Shown here piece after piece: positions 17,811 to 28,113 of a stretch of DNA of 39,944 nt (positions within the stretch are counted from its first letter, which is position 1; every line of letters starts with the position of its first letter). This stretch comes from SAR86 cluster bacterium (lineage in GTDB: Bacteria > Pseudomonadota > Gammaproteobacteria > Pseudomonadales > Pseudohongiellaceae): positions 20,441 through 60,384 of the forward strand of contig NVUL01000007.1 of NCBI GenBank assembly GCA_002401885.1, in the 5' to 3' direction. The translations under genes and the position numbers were made by a program. The notes below the pieces were generated by a model, which made no database searches, was not told the DNA's origin, and saw only the letters and a program-made list of their open reading frames with translations.

Positions 17811-18788
17811 CTATTGCACTGCGGCGTCAACCGCAGCCTGGGGTAGTTGATCGGCAGTAGTCGATGCTTCGGTACTCTCGATGATAGCTGCTTCGCCGGT
17901 TTCGACAGCGGGCAGTTCGGGTTCCAAAATGTCTGCTGCTCCGCGCACACTCGTTTGCGCCTCTTCGTTGTTAAATACCAGCATTACATGACGCGTGCTG
18001 TCGAGCTGTGCGAATGGTCTCGCCTTGATCGTAGCGAAATCCTGACCCGGGTCGGCGAAGACGCTAATAATCTCGGCGACGGGATAGTTCTTTGGATAGA
18101 CCTGGCCCATGCCTGAACTGACCAATCTGTCTCCGGCCTTCATGTCTTGAGTTTGGGTTACAAACACCAATTCTAGCTCGGTTGCGGTCGTGCGACTCCC
18201 TCTAGCTAATGCACGTTCGCCATTGCGATTCACCTCGACAGGCGTCACGTGATGAGAATCGGTGATCAGCAAAACCCAGGAGGTATAGGGAAGCACTTCG
18301 TCCACCTGCCCCATCAAACCGTTCGCGTCGAGCAGAGCCTGGCCGATGAATACCCCTTCGCGAGCACCCTTGTTGAGCAATACCCTCTTCGAATAAGGGT
18401 CGGGGGATATATTAATAATCTCCGCAGCCAATACGTCGCCATTGATTCCTCGAGTGGCCTGATTCAGTGCGAGTAGCCGGTTGTTCTCGCTAACTAGGCT
18501 CTCAAGCAACTGTAGCTCGCGCTGCGCGATGAGGAGATTGGCACGAAGGCCATCATTTTCTTCTAGAAGGTCGGTGCGAGAAACAAAAACATCATCGATC
18601 CAGAAGGAGACTCGCGTAGGTATATCCGCGACCCAATAGACCGGCGAGGTGACATAGCCGAGGCCGAAACGAATTCGCTCCAGATAGCCGAAGCGAGCAT
18701 CTGCGAACATGACGCAAACAGAAAAGAATATAAAGGTGAGCGCCCGATACTCGAGAGCGACACCTTTTATAAACAGAGTCTTATCGAT
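17811..18788 (-). CDS. mreC: Rod shape-determining protein MreC, with a probable ATC start codon
   Basis: MreC is the bitopic scaffold that couples MreB filaments to PBP2. The coiled-coil (about 70-110) and the beta-barrel domains follow, with NKGAREGVFIGQALLDANGL and RLVSSGMGQVYPKNYPVAEI; the tail is Ala/Glu-rich. The first standard start in frame is ATG 18710. That would remove the membrane anchor, because the 26 codons before it encode (I)DKTLFIKGVALEYRALTF and IFFSVCV. These align with the usual MIKPLF.KGPSL...R opening of MreC. An in-frame TGA lies six codons before the ATC at 18786-18788, and no ATG, GTG or TTG lies between. GAAGAGG is about 10 bases upstream of the ATC. CTG 18776 is a weaker alternative. 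The chosen start gives 325 residues. Confidence 0.92.
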   Translation of the reverse strand: MDKTLFIKGVALEYRALTFIFFSVCVMFADARFGYLERIRFGLGYVTSPVYWVADIPTRVSFWIDDVFVSRTDLLEENDGLRANLLIAQRELQLLESLVSENNRLLALNQATRGINGDVLAAEIINISPDPYSKRVLLNKGAREGVFIGQALLDANGLMGQVDEVLPYTSWVLLITDSHHVTPVEVNRNGERALARGSRTTATELELVFVTQTQDMKAGDRLVSSGMGQVYPKNYPVAEIISVFADPGQDFATIKARPFAQLDSTRHVMLVFNNEEAQTSVRGAADILEPELPAVETGEAAIIESTEASTTADQLPQAAVDAAVQ

Positions 18789-18940
18789 GGCTGCTGGACC
18801 TCTTCACTGGAACCTAAGACCTCAGACCTAGATGCGGTCTGATTCGAAGGCTCGACTCAGACCCTCTCGATTCAGACCCAAGAGGGAAAACCCAGAGTAT
18901 ATCAGCCCCGCAAGGCGTACACGAGGCTGTGACTGACGGC

Positions 18941-19999
<1,059 letters not shown>

Positions 20000-20029
20000 T
20001 CAATTTAAAGATTCCATTTCTGGCATGCA

Positions 20030-20057
20030 TTCTTATTTAAGCGGCATTTCTGCCCAA
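20030..20057 (-). promoter_or_regulatory. Candidate mreB promoter
   Basis: Read on the minus strand: TTGGGC (20052-20057), 16 bases, TAAGAA (20030-20035). Only three of six -10 positions are good, so this is tentative. Confidence 0.3.
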
Positions 20058-20190
20058 TGATTTAGCGATTGATCGCATTTATTTCATGCTCGGAACGAAT
20101 TAGTGTGAAGCAGCGACCCTTCTCACCCTGTTTAGGACTGAGATGTGACACTGCTGGGAATCTCCTAGAGTGATTGACCGATTTCTCTTT

Positions 20191-20220
20191 TTGGGAACAT
20201 CGGCAAAATTCAAGTATAAT
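20191..20220 (+). promoter_or_regulatory. Sigma-70 promoter of gatCAB
   Basis: TTGGGA (20191-20196), 18-base spacer, perfect TATAAT (20215-20220). Transcription would begin near 20227, leaving a leader of about 127 bases before the gatC ATG. Confidence 0.7.
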
Positions 20221-20245
20221 CTCGCCCTTGCGCGAATAGCAGGCA

Positions 20246-20263
20246 CTCTAGCAACGGCTAGAG
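20246..20263 (+). promoter_or_regulatory. Leader hairpin in the gatCAB 5' untranslated region
   Basis: CTCTAGC-AACG-GCTAGAG is a perfect 7-bp stem with a 4-base loop, placed about 20 bases after the expected transcription start. No T-run follows, so it is not a simple terminator. It may protect the 5' end or be regulatory. Confidence 0.4.
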
Positions 20264-20353
20264 CTTTGAGCAAGCGGCAGGATGCAAATATTTGAGCCAC
20301 CGCAAATACTGCAAGTAATTCACCCCCGACACGAAAAACCCCGGAGAATCTCG

Positions 20354-20641
20354 ATGGCTTTGGACAAGGCAGAAGTAGAAAAAATTGCCCATTTGGCGCG
20401 ATTACACATTAGCGAATCTGAAACCGAGGAGGTGACGACCCGAATTACCGATATTCTGACACTTATCGATCAGATGCAATCAGTAGACACTGAGGGGGTC
20501 GAGCCTCTGGCCCACCCTTTGGATGTAGTGCAGCGTCTGCGTGTCGACGAGATCACCGAAGAGGATCAGCGCGACAGACTCCAACAACTCGCTCCCGCGA
20601 GCGAAGACGGCTTGTATCTGGTACCAAAAGTACTCGAGTGA
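20354..20641 (+). CDS. gatC: Asp-tRNA(Asn)/Glu-tRNA(Gln) amidotransferase subunit C
   Basis: The 95-residue GatC begins at ATG 20354 (MALDKAEVEKIAHLARLHIS), which matches the usual GatC opening and has GGAG about 10 bases upstream. An in-frame ATG at 20282 would add 24 residues with no counterpart in the family. VEPLAHPLDVVQRLRVDE is the conserved central region. GatC wraps around GatA and stabilises the complex with GatB. It heads gatCAB, downstream of the promoter at 20191-20220. Confidence 0.96.
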   Translation: MALDKAEVEKIAHLARLHISESETEEVTTRITDILTLIDQMQSVDTEGVEPLAHPLDVVQRLRVDEITEEDQRDRLQQLAPASEDGLYLVPKVLE

Positions 20642-20716
20642 CCTCGCGAACCGACCCTCAGAACAAACAAACTACACAGCGCACTTACGCCACACTTTAT
20701 TAAACGGAATTCACAA

Positions 20717-22186
20717 ATGATTAATAGTACTGTCGCCGAAATTTCCGCCGCTCTCGCTGCGGGCGACATCTCCAGTGTTGAAATTACGCAGGCTTATTTG
20801 AATCGTATCGCCACTCTCAACGGCGAGCTCAATGCCTTTATTACTGTGTGTGAAGATTCTGCTCTGCTGCAGGCAAAAGCTGCGGACGACGCGCGCGCGA
20901 AAGGTAACAATAGCCCGCTACTCGGAATTCCGTTGGCGCATAAAGATATATTCTGTACCAAGGATATTCTAACCACCTGCGGCTCGCGCATGTTGCACAA
21001 CTTCGTCTCGCCCTATAATGCAACCGTCGTAGAACGTTTCATTGATGCCGGCACTGTATTATTAGGCAAAACCAACATGGATGAGTTCGCTATGGGCTCC
21101 TCCAATGAGACCAGCTATTTTGGTGACGTGAAGAACCCCTGGAACACAGAGTTTGTGCCGGGAGGCTCCTCTGGCGGATCGGCGACGGCGGTCGCCGCCG
21201 ACCTTTGCGCCATGGCGACCGGCACTGACACTGGCGGATCTATCCGCCAGCCCGCAGCATTCTGCGGCGTAACGGGATTCAAACCTAGCTACGGCCGTGT
21301 GTCTCGCTGGGGAATGATCGCCTTCGCCTCGAGCCTCGATCAGGCCGGCCCGATAACGAAGAGCGCCGAAGACGCCGCCCTGATGCTGAACGTGATGTCG
21401 GGATTGGACAAGAAAGACTCCACTAGCATCGACAGACCAGTCGAAGATTTCACCGCCTCTCTCGATCAGCCCTTAAAGGGACTACGCATCGGCGTTCCGA
21501 AACAGCATTTTGCAGAGGGATTGAGCCGCGAAGTTGAACAAGCCGTTCGCGATGCACTCGCCGAATACGAGAAGCTTGGCGCAATTATCAAGGAGGTGGA
21601 TCTAACCAACAGCCATCTCTCTGTTTCTGCCTACTACGTTGTCGCCCCAGCAGAAGCATCGGCCAACCTCTCACGATTCGATGGCGTGCGTTATGGCTAT
21701 CGCTGCGAAGACCCTGTCGATCTTGAAGACATGTACAAGAGAACGCGCAGTGAAGGCTTTGGCGAAGAGGTGAAGCGGCGCATCATGATTGGCACCTATG
21801 CCCTATCTGCTGGTTTTTACGATGCCTACTACCGGAAGGCGCAGAAGATTCGTCGACTGATCAAGGACGATTTCGATAGAGCTTTTGAGGAGGTCGACGT
21901 CATCATTGGACCAACTTCGCCGCATACCGCATTCAAGCTAGGGTCGAAGAGCGATCCGGTGTCGATGTACCTCGAAGACATCTATACCATCGCCGTTAAT
22001 CTCGCCGGACTGCCTGCCGCATCTATTCCGGTCGGCATGGCCAATGGCCTGCCTATGGGCATGCAGATAATCGGCAAATACTTTGATGAAGCGAAGATCC
22101 TCAACGTAGCTCATCAGTTCCAGCAACACACCGATTGGCACAAGCAGAAATCGACAGCACTAGTAACTGCTAGCGGGGAGGCCTAA
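20717..22186 (+). CDS. gatA: Asp-tRNA(Asn)/Glu-tRNA(Gln) amidotransferase subunit A
   Basis: This 489-residue amidase-signature enzyme releases ammonia from glutamine for transamidation. The Ser-cisSer-Lys triad is intact: K76 ([10 protein letters not shown]), S151 in PGGSSGGSA and S175 in [12 protein letters not shown]. The spacing 76/151/175 matches the known GatA triad spacing. The start ATG 20717 follows gatC by 75 bases and gatB follows by 2 bases, so the three are cotranscribed. Confidence 0.98.
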   Translation: MINSTVAEISAALAAGDISSVEITQAYLNRIATLNGELNAFITVCEDSALLQAKAADDARAKGNNSPLLGIPLAHKDIFCTKDILTTCGSRMLHNFVSPYNATVVERFIDAGTVLLGKTNMDEFAMGSSNETSYFGDVKNPWNTEFVPGGSSGGSATAVAADLCAMATGTDTGGSIRQPAAFCGVTGFKPSYGRVSRWGMIAFASSLDQAGPITKSAEDAALMLNVMSGLDKKDSTSIDRPVEDFTASLDQPLKGLRIGVPKQHFAEGLSREVEQAVRDALAEYEKLGAIIKEVDLTNSHLSVSAYYVVAPAEASANLSRFDGVRYGYRCEDPVDLEDMYKRTRSEGFGEEVKRRIMIGTYALSAGFYDAYYRKAQKIRRLIKDDFDRAFEEVDVIIGPTSPHTAFKLGSKSDPVSMYLEDIYTIAVNLAGLPAASIPVGMANGLPMGMQIIGKYFDEAKILNVAHQFQQHTDWHKQKSTALVTASGEA

Positions 22187-22188
22187 TC

Positions 22189-23619
22189 ATGGAATGGGAA
22201 ACTGTCATAGGCTTAGAAGTTCACGTCTCTCTGTCCACGAAGTCGAAGTTATTCTCGGGCAGCTCAACCGAATTCGGCGCACCGCCTAACACTCAGGCAA
22301 GTATTTTCGATTGCGCCCTACCCGGCACGCTACCGGTATTCAACGAAGAAGCACTAAGAATGGCGGTTCGTTTTGGCGTTGCGATAGGTGCCGAGATCGG
22401 CAAGCGGTCCGTCTTTGATCGCAAGAACTACTTCTATCCGGACTTACCGAAAGGATACCAAGTGACCCAGCTTGATTTCCCTACCGTTGGCAAGGGGTCA
22501 CTGACCGTCACTCTTGCCGACGGCAGCGAGAAGGTTATCGGTGTTACTCGCGCACATATCGAGGAAAACGCAGGCAAATCGCTGCATGAAGAATTCAGCG
22601 GCATGTCTGGAATCGATCTGAACCGCGCCGGAGAACCTCTGTTAGAAATAGTCTCCGAACCAGAGATTACTTGTGCGGAGGAAGCGGTCGCCTACTTGAA
22701 GAAGTTACACACCATCATTCGTTATCTGGATATCTCTGATGCAATCATGGCACAGGGTTCCATGCGCTGTGATGTTAACGTCTCGATACGTCCCAAGGGA
22801 GCCACTGAGCTTGGGACGCGCACCGAGATCAAGAACATCAATTCGTTCCGTTTCGTAGAGAAGGCAATCTACTCAGAAGTAGCGCGTCAGCAGGAAATTC
22901 TTGAAGACGGCGGAAGAATCATTCAGGAAACCCGACGCTATAACGCCGACAAAGACGAGACAACGTCGATGCGCAGTAAGGAAGTGGCAAATGACTACCG
23001 CTACTTTCCCGAACCGGACCTGTTACCTATTGTGATCGATGACGAATACATCGCTGCCGTCAGGGCGCAGCTTCCAGAACTCCCGGATGCAAGAGAGGCA
23101 CGCTTCGTCGAAGATTACTCACTCAGCAATTACGATGCCGGCGTCCTAGTGAGCAGCCGAGAGTTGGCGGAATACTATGAAATTGTTGCGAGATCGAGCG
23201 GTGATTCGAAACTCGCCGCGAATTGGGTAAGCCAAGATCTCTTAGGATTGCTCAACAAGAACAACTGGAGTATTGCAGATTCACCCATTCAAGCTGAGCG
23301 CCTAGCGACTCTAATCACACGAATCAAGGACAACACAATCTCAGGCAAGATCGCCAAGACCGTGTTCGAGGCCATGATCATCGATGAATCCGGTGTCGAT
23401 GCGATCATCGAATCTAAGGGCTTGAAGCAAGTTACCGACTCCGGTGAGATTGAAAAATTGGTGCTGGAGGTTATCGAAAACAATCCAGAACAGGTACAGC
23501 AATACAAGGACGGCAAGGCGCAGGTAATTGGCTTTCTTGTCGGCCAGTGTATGCAGCTATCGAAAGGCAAAGCCAACCCGGGGCAGGTTAACGAATTACT
23601 TAGAGAGAAGATGCAATGA
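22189..23619 (+). CDS. gatB: Asp-tRNA(Asn)/Glu-tRNA(Gln) amidotransferase subunit B
   Basis: This 476-residue GatB has the cradle-domain opening [15 protein letters not shown] and the kinase/transferase region with [17 protein letters not shown]. The central [17 protein letters not shown] follows, and a C-terminal helical YqeY-like domain (about 325-476) binds the tRNA. It activates the misacylated Glu or Asp and transfers ammonia delivered from GatA. Its stop overlaps the start of the PA4642-like gene (ATGA at 23616-23619). Confidence 0.98.
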   Translation: MEWETVIGLEVHVSLSTKSKLFSGSSTEFGAPPNTQASIFDCALPGTLPVFNEEALRMAVRFGVAIGAEIGKRSVFDRKNYFYPDLPKGYQVTQLDFPTVGKGSLTVTLADGSEKVIGVTRAHIEENAGKSLHEEFSGMSGIDLNRAGEPLLEIVSEPEITCAEEAVAYLKKLHTIIRYLDISDAIMAQGSMRCDVNVSIRPKGATELGTRTEIKNINSFRFVEKAIYSEVARQQEILEDGGRIIQETRRYNADKDETTSMRSKEVANDYRYFPEPDLLPIVIDDEYIAAVRAQLPELPDAREARFVEDYSLSNYDAGVLVSSRELAEYYEIVARSSGDSKLAANWVSQDLLGLLNKNNWSIADSPIQAERLATLITRIKDNTISGKIAKTVFEAMIIDESGVDAIIESKGLKQVTDSGEIEKLVLEVIENNPEQVQQYKDGKAQVIGFLVGQCMQLSKGKANPGQVNELLREKMQ

Positions 23620-23942
23620 GGGAAGATAAAAAGTCGGGAGCACAGAGGACACAGCAGGCAACTCGAGATGAAGAGTGGTCCGACGAGCGCCTGAAGGCTG
23701 GTCTCGATGTCCTTCCACCAGAAGGCCTGCCCCACGACTACAATATTCTGCTACGCGCGTATCGCGGCATGACTGCCGAACTGTTCGCCCGCTTCATTGT
23801 GTTCTATTCGGATGCAGGTCACGACATCAACGTCAGCCTGAAAGATGGCAGCACCTTTCTCGACTTGGTGTCACGCCACAGGAAGTCGGGCGAATACGGG
23901 GAGATACTGAGGCAGGCCGGAGCTAGCGGGAAGGATAGCTAG
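23616..23942 (+). CDS. PA4642-like family protein of unknown function
   Basis: This 108-residue soluble protein resembles what I remember as the PA4642 family of Pseudomonas: MREDKKS opening, then [20 protein letters not shown] and [19 protein letters not shown]. No signal peptide or membrane helix is seen. Its ATG overlaps the gatB stop by 4 bases, so it is translationally coupled to gatCAB here. Its stop TAG shares the CTAG tetranucleotide with the rhlB stop on the other strand. Function is unknown; the aminopeptidase label sometimes attached to relatives has no visible active-site support. Confidence 0.78.
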   Translation: MREDKKSGAQRTQQATRDEEWSDERLKAGLDVLPPEGLPHDYNILLRAYRGMTAELFARFIVFYSDAGHDINVSLKDGSTFLDLVSRHRKSGEYGEILRQAGASGKDS

Positions 23943-25216
23943 CGCGAGCGCTGTGGACGTCTACCGGAACCTGGTTTCCCAGAAGTCCTGCTAGTGGGTT
24001 TTGCTTTAAACTTAGAAGCTCTCTCGAAAGCTGGCGCCTTCGCCAACATCGGATCCTCTGGATGAATGCAATCCAATTTCGCACCGAGTTTCTCTTCGAT
24101 ATCTGGCAGTAGAAACGAATCATCTTCGCAGGCAAAGCTGATCGAAGTGCCAATCGCTCCAGCCCTACCCGTTCGTCCTATGCGATGCACATAGTCTTCC
24201 GGCTCTTCGGGCAGCGTGTAATTAATCACATGTGTAACGTCATCGATGTGCAATCCGCGGCCCGCCACATCAGTTGCGACTAACACTTTTATCTTGCCAC
24301 TCTTAAAGGCATCCAGTGTACGCACTCTTTGGTTCTGTGCGACCTCACCGGAAAGCATGCCGCATTCGACTCCATTTCTAAACAGATTGTCGGCGAGTCT
24401 TCTAACCTGATCGCGGCGATTGCTGAACACCATGATCTTCTCAGCCTGTGGCTCAGCAATGAGATTAAACAGTAAATTGTATTTATCGGCTGTAGTTACC
24501 AGATAGACGACTTGGTCGACCGCATCCGCCGCCACTTGCTCAGGCTCGATCTCGACCATGATGGGATCGACCGCCCAGCGCTGTGCGAGCTCTATGATGG
24601 CCGGAGTAAACGTAGCACTGAACAATAATGTTTGTCTGCATTCCTTCTTCGGCGTGCGCGAAACAACGGATCGCACCTGCGGGATGAAACCCATATCCAA
24701 CATGCGATCGGCTTCGTCCAATACGAGAACTTCGATTGCCCCGAGATGCAGATTACCGTTCTGCACGAAATCCAATAAACGACCGGGCGTCGCTACCACG
24801 ATATCTACCGGCATCGCATCTAGCGCACGATTCTGTTTCGCATAGTCTTCGCCACCGACCAGGGTTACGACACTCATGCCGCAACCATCCGTTAGCAGCT
24901 GCGCATCGCTAGCGATCTGCTGCGCTAATTCCCGTGTAGGCGCTACAACCAGAGCACGTGGCTCGGCAATAAAGCGCTCCTCTTCAATCGGGTTCAAGAG
25001 AAGGTCGTTAATAATAGTGATAAGAAAGGCGGCTGTTTTACCGGTGCCGGTCTGCGCCTTGCCAGTCACATCATGGCCTTGCAACGTATGCACCAGCGAC
25101 TCAGCCTGAATCGGCGTACAGAACTCGAAACCTATTTTCTTGATGGCGTCAGCGAGCGGCTTCTGTAGATCGAAGTGGTCGAAGGCGAGCTTTGGCTGTT
25201 CTATTTCTGAATCCAT
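23939..25216 (-). CDS. rhlB: ATP-dependent RNA helicase RhlB
   Basis: This 425-residue DEAD-box helicase has the Q motif FCTPIQAESL (about 32-41), motif I AQTGTGKT (54-61), PTRELA, GG, TPGR, DEAD (167-170), SAT (200-202), and the C-terminal motifs ATDVAGRGLHID and HRIGRTGRAG. The tail is basic and Ser/Pro-rich (KFKAKPTSRTSGKPGSGRRPQ), as in RhlB, which works with the RNA degradosome. It has its own promoter at 25293-25321. It converges with the PA4642-like gene and overlaps it by 4 bases. RhlE or SrmB are less likely given the opening and the closing tail. Confidence 0.9.
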   Translation of the reverse strand: MDSEIEQPKLAFDHFDLQKPLADAIKKIGFEFCTPIQAESLVHTLQGHDVTGKAQTGTGKTAAFLITIINDLLLNPIEEERFIAEPRALVVAPTRELAQQIASDAQLLTDGCGMSVVTLVGGEDYAKQNRALDAMPVDIVVATPGRLLDFVQNGNLHLGAIEVLVLDEADRMLDMGFIPQVRSVVSRTPKKECRQTLLFSATFTPAIIELAQRWAVDPIMVEIEPEQVAADAVDQVVYLVTTADKYNLLFNLIAEPQAEKIMVFSNRRDQVRRLADNLFRNGVECGMLSGEVAQNQRVRTLDAFKSGKIKVLVATDVAGRGLHIDDVTHVINYTLPEEPEDYVHRIGRTGRAGAIGTSISFACEDDSFLLPDIEEKLGAKLDCIHPEDPMLAKAPAFERASKFKAKPTSRTSGKPGSGRRPQRSR

Positions 25217-25292
25217 AGTTTTTACTAGTTAAGGTATATCGAGTTTACGGCATACGAAGACTGGGAGTACTCAGGGCACCCTAAGCGCCAGC

Positions 25293-25321
25293 ATCATAGC
25301 CCTATGCGCTAGACACTTCAA
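25293..25321 (-). promoter_or_regulatory. Sigma-70 promoter of rhlB
   Basis: On the minus strand TTGAAG (25316-25321), exact 17-base spacer, TATGAT (25293-25298). Transcription would start near 25287, giving a leader of about 70 bases to the rhlB ATG. Confidence 0.65.
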
Positions 25322-25392
25322 ACTTTGTGCTGGCTAATTTAACGGAGAACGGGGGATTGCCACCCTCAGGAATTAGATCGAAATGTGAGCCG

Positions 25393-26136
25393 CTAGCCGC
25401 CGCAGGCCCCGCAGCTGGTATCGCGAGGGAGTCGCATCTCGCGCCACTGCAAGGTGCTGGCGTCGAGCAGGAGTAGTCGGCCCGCGAGAGACTCGCCGAT
25501 ACCTGTAAGCAGCTTTATCGCCTCCATCGCCTGTACCGCACCGATTATGCCTACTAGTGGCGCCATCACACCGTTCTCGGAACAGCTAGCATCCTCGTCA
25601 TCCCCTTGCGCATACAGGCATTGATAGCAGGGGCTAGTTGGGCTCCTACTGTCGAACACGGCTATTTGCCCCTCCATCCGAATCGCGGCACCAGAGACGA
25701 GGGGCTTGCCGTGCTCGATGCACGCGGAATTGATCGCGAATCGGGTGGTGAAATTGTCGCAGGCATCGACGACGAGATCGGCCTGACTGACCACTTCGCT
25801 TAAAATCGCTCCCTCGAGACGCTTCTGCAGCGCCGTTATTTTTAAATCCGGATTGAGACCCAACAAGGCTTGTTGAGCCGATACCACCTTGGGCTCACCG
25901 ATCATAGATTGACTGTGAGCGATCTGTCTCTGCAGATTCGTCAGCTCGACCACGTCATCATCGGCGACGATAAGATGACCGACGCCGGCAGCGGCTAGAT
26001 ACATAGCTGCAGGACAGCCCAATCCGCCCATACCGACGATGAGCACGGTCGCATCGATTAACTTCTGCTGTCCGGCAATATCCATCTCCGGCAGCATAAT
26101 CTGGCGACTGTATCTAAGCAGCTGTTCGTCTTTCAT
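25393..26136 (-). CDS. moeB: Molybdopterin-synthase adenylyltransferase MoeB/ThiF family
   Basis: This 247-residue E1-like enzyme adenylates the C-terminal glycine of a small sulphur carrier (MoaD, or ThiS). It opens with QLLRYSRQIMLPEMDIAGQQ, has the nucleotide loop GMGGLGCPAAMYLAAAG at about 35-51, LQRQIAHS, and DACDNFTTRFAIN. The Zn site uses CYQC and the terminal SCGACGG. No rhodanese domain is attached. It sits 31 bases after prmC in the hemA-prfA-prmC-moeB order typical of gammaproteobacteria. MoeB and ThiF are hard to tell apart by sequence alone; the neighbourhood favours MoeB. Confidence 0.88.
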   Translation of the reverse strand: MKDEQLLRYSRQIMLPEMDIAGQQKLIDATVLIVGMGGLGCPAAMYLAAAGVGHLIVADDDVVELTNLQRQIAHSQSMIGEPKVVSAQQALLGLNPDLKITALQKRLEGAILSEVVSQADLVVDACDNFTTRFAINSACIEHGKPLVSGAAIRMEGQIAVFDSRSPTSPCYQCLYAQGDDEDASCSENGVMAPLVGIIGAVQAMEAIKLLTGIGESLAGRLLLLDASTLQWREMRLPRDTSCGACGG

Positions 26137-26167
26137 TGCTTCGCGCTTCTACATTTTTGATAAGAAA

Positions 26168-27007
26168 TTAGTTTAACCACTGCGCCTTCGTCAATCTATC
26201 TAACTTAGCGAGGTCTTTTACGCATTCGATATTCACATAGCCGGTATCGACTAATATTTTTTCAACAGCCTGCTTCTGCTGAAACCCGTGCTCGATCAGT
26301 AGCCATGAATTCTTCTTCAGACAGTGCCGACTCTGTTCGGCGATGGCGCGAATATCCGCCAGGCCATTTTCTCTAGCGACTAGGGCGGCGATGGGCTCGA
26401 AAGGCAGACTGCCTTCACTTAAGTGCTTATCGCCCAGCTCCACATAGGGAGGATTCGCCGCAATGAGATCGAAATGATCAGCCGGCAGGCCATCACACCA
26501 CGATGTCTCTCTAAACTCAATATTCGAAAGCTGCAGCAACTTTGCGTTTTCCTGAGCAACTTCTAGAGCTGACTCACTGCTATCAACAGCGGTGATGGCC
26601 CAGCGACTATTGTTGGCAGCCAATGCCAAGGCGATAGCGCCACTGCCGGTGCCGAGATCGAGCACTGCAGCGGCAGTAAAATTATCGAGTAGCTCTAGCG
26701 CTGTTTCCACCAGCAACTCAGTCTCGGGACGCGGAATAAGAACCGAGGGGGTTACCTTTAGCTCGAAATCCCAGAACGCCTGCCTGCCGAGAATATAGGC
26801 TATTGGTTCACCCGTGCGACGTCTGCAGCAATAGTCGTCAAACTTCTTGAGCTGAGACTGCGTTAACTCTTGGCTTGGCCAAGTAAATAGATATTCTCTG
26901 GTTTGCGCGATGGAATCAGCGAGAAGCAGTTCGGCGTCGAGCTTCCAGCTTTCGCTAATCTGTTGAAGTGTGTTCGCCTGCACTAGCGCTTGCTTAATCG
27001 TTACCAT
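26168..27007 (-). CDS. prmC: Peptide chain release factor N5-glutamine methyltransferase
   Basis: This 279-residue SAM-dependent methyltransferase modifies the Gln of the GGQ motif in release factors. The SAM loop LDLGTGSGAIALAL is at about 116-129 and the catalytic NPPY lies in IAANPPYVE near 185. The substrate-recognition helices are N-terminal. It starts at ATG 27007, 14 bases after prfA, the gene for its substrate. Confidence 0.96.
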   Translation of the reverse strand: MVTIKQALVQANTLQQISESWKLDAELLLADSIAQTREYLFTWPSQELTQSQLKKFDDYCCRRRTGEPIAYILGRQAFWDFELKVTPSVLIPRPETELLVETALELLDNFTAAAVLDLGTGSGAIALALAANNSRWAITAVDSSESALEVAQENAKLLQLSNIEFRETSWCDGLPADHFDLIAANPPYVELGDKHLSEGSLPFEPIAALVARENGLADIRAIAEQSRHCLKKNSWLLIEHGFQQKQAVEKILVDTGYVNIECVKDLAKLDRLTKAQWLN

Positions 27008-27021
27008 TTGCAGGCCTGCGC

Positions 27022-28110
27022 CTATTCGTCTTCAGCCAAGCCCGCAAGCAAGTCTGCCTGATACTCATTGATCAGCGGTTGAATCACGGCGGCGAGCTCC
27101 CCGGACATTACCTCGGCTAAGTTGTAGAGCGTCAGCTTGATGCGGTGATCGGTAACACGACCCTGAGGGTAATTGTAGGTTCGGATTTTTTCGGAGCGGT
27201 CGCCGCTGCCCACTAGCTTGCGCCTGTTATCGGACTCTTCCTGCTGCTGTGCTTGCTGTGCCTCGTCCATCAATTTCGCCTGCAACAGCGACATCGCTCG
27301 CGCCTTGTTCTTGTGCTGCGAGCGCTCGTCCTGACACTCGACAACTATGCCTGACGGTAAATGAGTCAATCGAATCGCAGAGTCAGTCTTATTCACGTGC
27401 TGCCCACCGGCACCACTGGCGCGAAATGTATCGACACGTAGGTCGCCCTTATTGATCTCGATATCGTCTATCTCATCCATCTCCGGCATGATGGCAACAG
27501 TACAGGCCGAGGTGTGAATGCGGCCCTGAGTCTCGGTCTCGGGAACACGCTGCACGCGGTGCGCTCCGGATTCGAACTTAAGTTTCTCGAAGACGTTCTT
27601 ACCCTCGATACGGGTAACGACTTCTTTGTAACCACCATGCTCACCGTGCCGCTCGCTGATGATTTCCAACTTCCAGCCCTGCAGTTCCGCGTAGCGGGAA
27701 TACATGCGCAGCAGGTCTCCGGAGAAAATTGCCGCCTCGTCGCCGCCGGTACCCGCACGAATCTCCACGAATACGTTGAGCTTATCTTTGCTATCTTTCG
27801 GCAGCAGCAGGGTCTGCAGATTCAGCTCTAACTCTTCTATCTCTTCAATGTTACTGCGAAATTCTTCGTCCGCCATCTCGCGAATATCCGGATCGGCATC
27901 CTTCTGCATCTCCTTCGTCTGTTCGAGCTCTTCCGCTACCTGAGTGAAGCGGTCATAGTTCTTCACCACCTCTTCGATCTCTGCGTACTCCTTAGACAAG
28001 TCACGAAAGCGATTCTGATTGGAGATTATCTCCGCATCGCTTAGCAAGGCCTCCAGCTCATCGAAGCGATCCTTTAGGTTGTCTAATTTATTCCGTATAG
28101 AGTCTTTCAT
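27022..28110 (-). CDS. prfA: Peptide chain release factor 1
   Basis: This 362-residue RF1 reads UAA and UAG. The PxT anticodon-mimic is PET in [19 protein letters not shown]; the GGQ loop is in [16 protein letters not shown], then [12 protein letters not shown] and [13 protein letters not shown]. All regions needed for function are present. Its start is 3 bases from the hemA stop, so hemA-prfA-prmC are tightly coupled. Confidence 0.98.
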   Translation of the reverse strand: MKDSIRNKLDNLKDRFDELEALLSDAEIISNQNRFRDLSKEYAEIEEVVKNYDRFTQVAEELEQTKEMQKDADPDIREMADEEFRSNIEEIEELELNLQTLLLPKDSKDKLNVFVEIRAGTGGDEAAIFSGDLLRMYSRYAELQGWKLEIISERHGEHGGYKEVVTRIEGKNVFEKLKFESGAHRVQRVPETETQGRIHTSACTVAIMPEMDEIDDIEINKGDLRVDTFRASGAGGQHVNKTDSAIRLTHLPSGIVVECQDERSQHKNKARAMSLLQAKLMDEAQQAQQQEESDNRRKLVGSGDRSEKIRTYNYPQGRVTDHRIKLTLYNLAEVMSGELAAVIQPLINEYQADLLAGLAEDE

Positions 28111-28113
28111 GGC

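Noticed and set aside
17811..18710. mreC as a truncated gene lacking its membrane anchor
   Set aside because: The missing anchor is encoded in frame directly upstream without a stop; only a standard start codon is lacking.
27022..28110. PET instead of PAT/PVT in RF1 as a changed stop-codon specificity
   Set aside because: The RF1 rule is PxT, and PET is common in RF1 proteins as I recall; the GGQ loop is normal.
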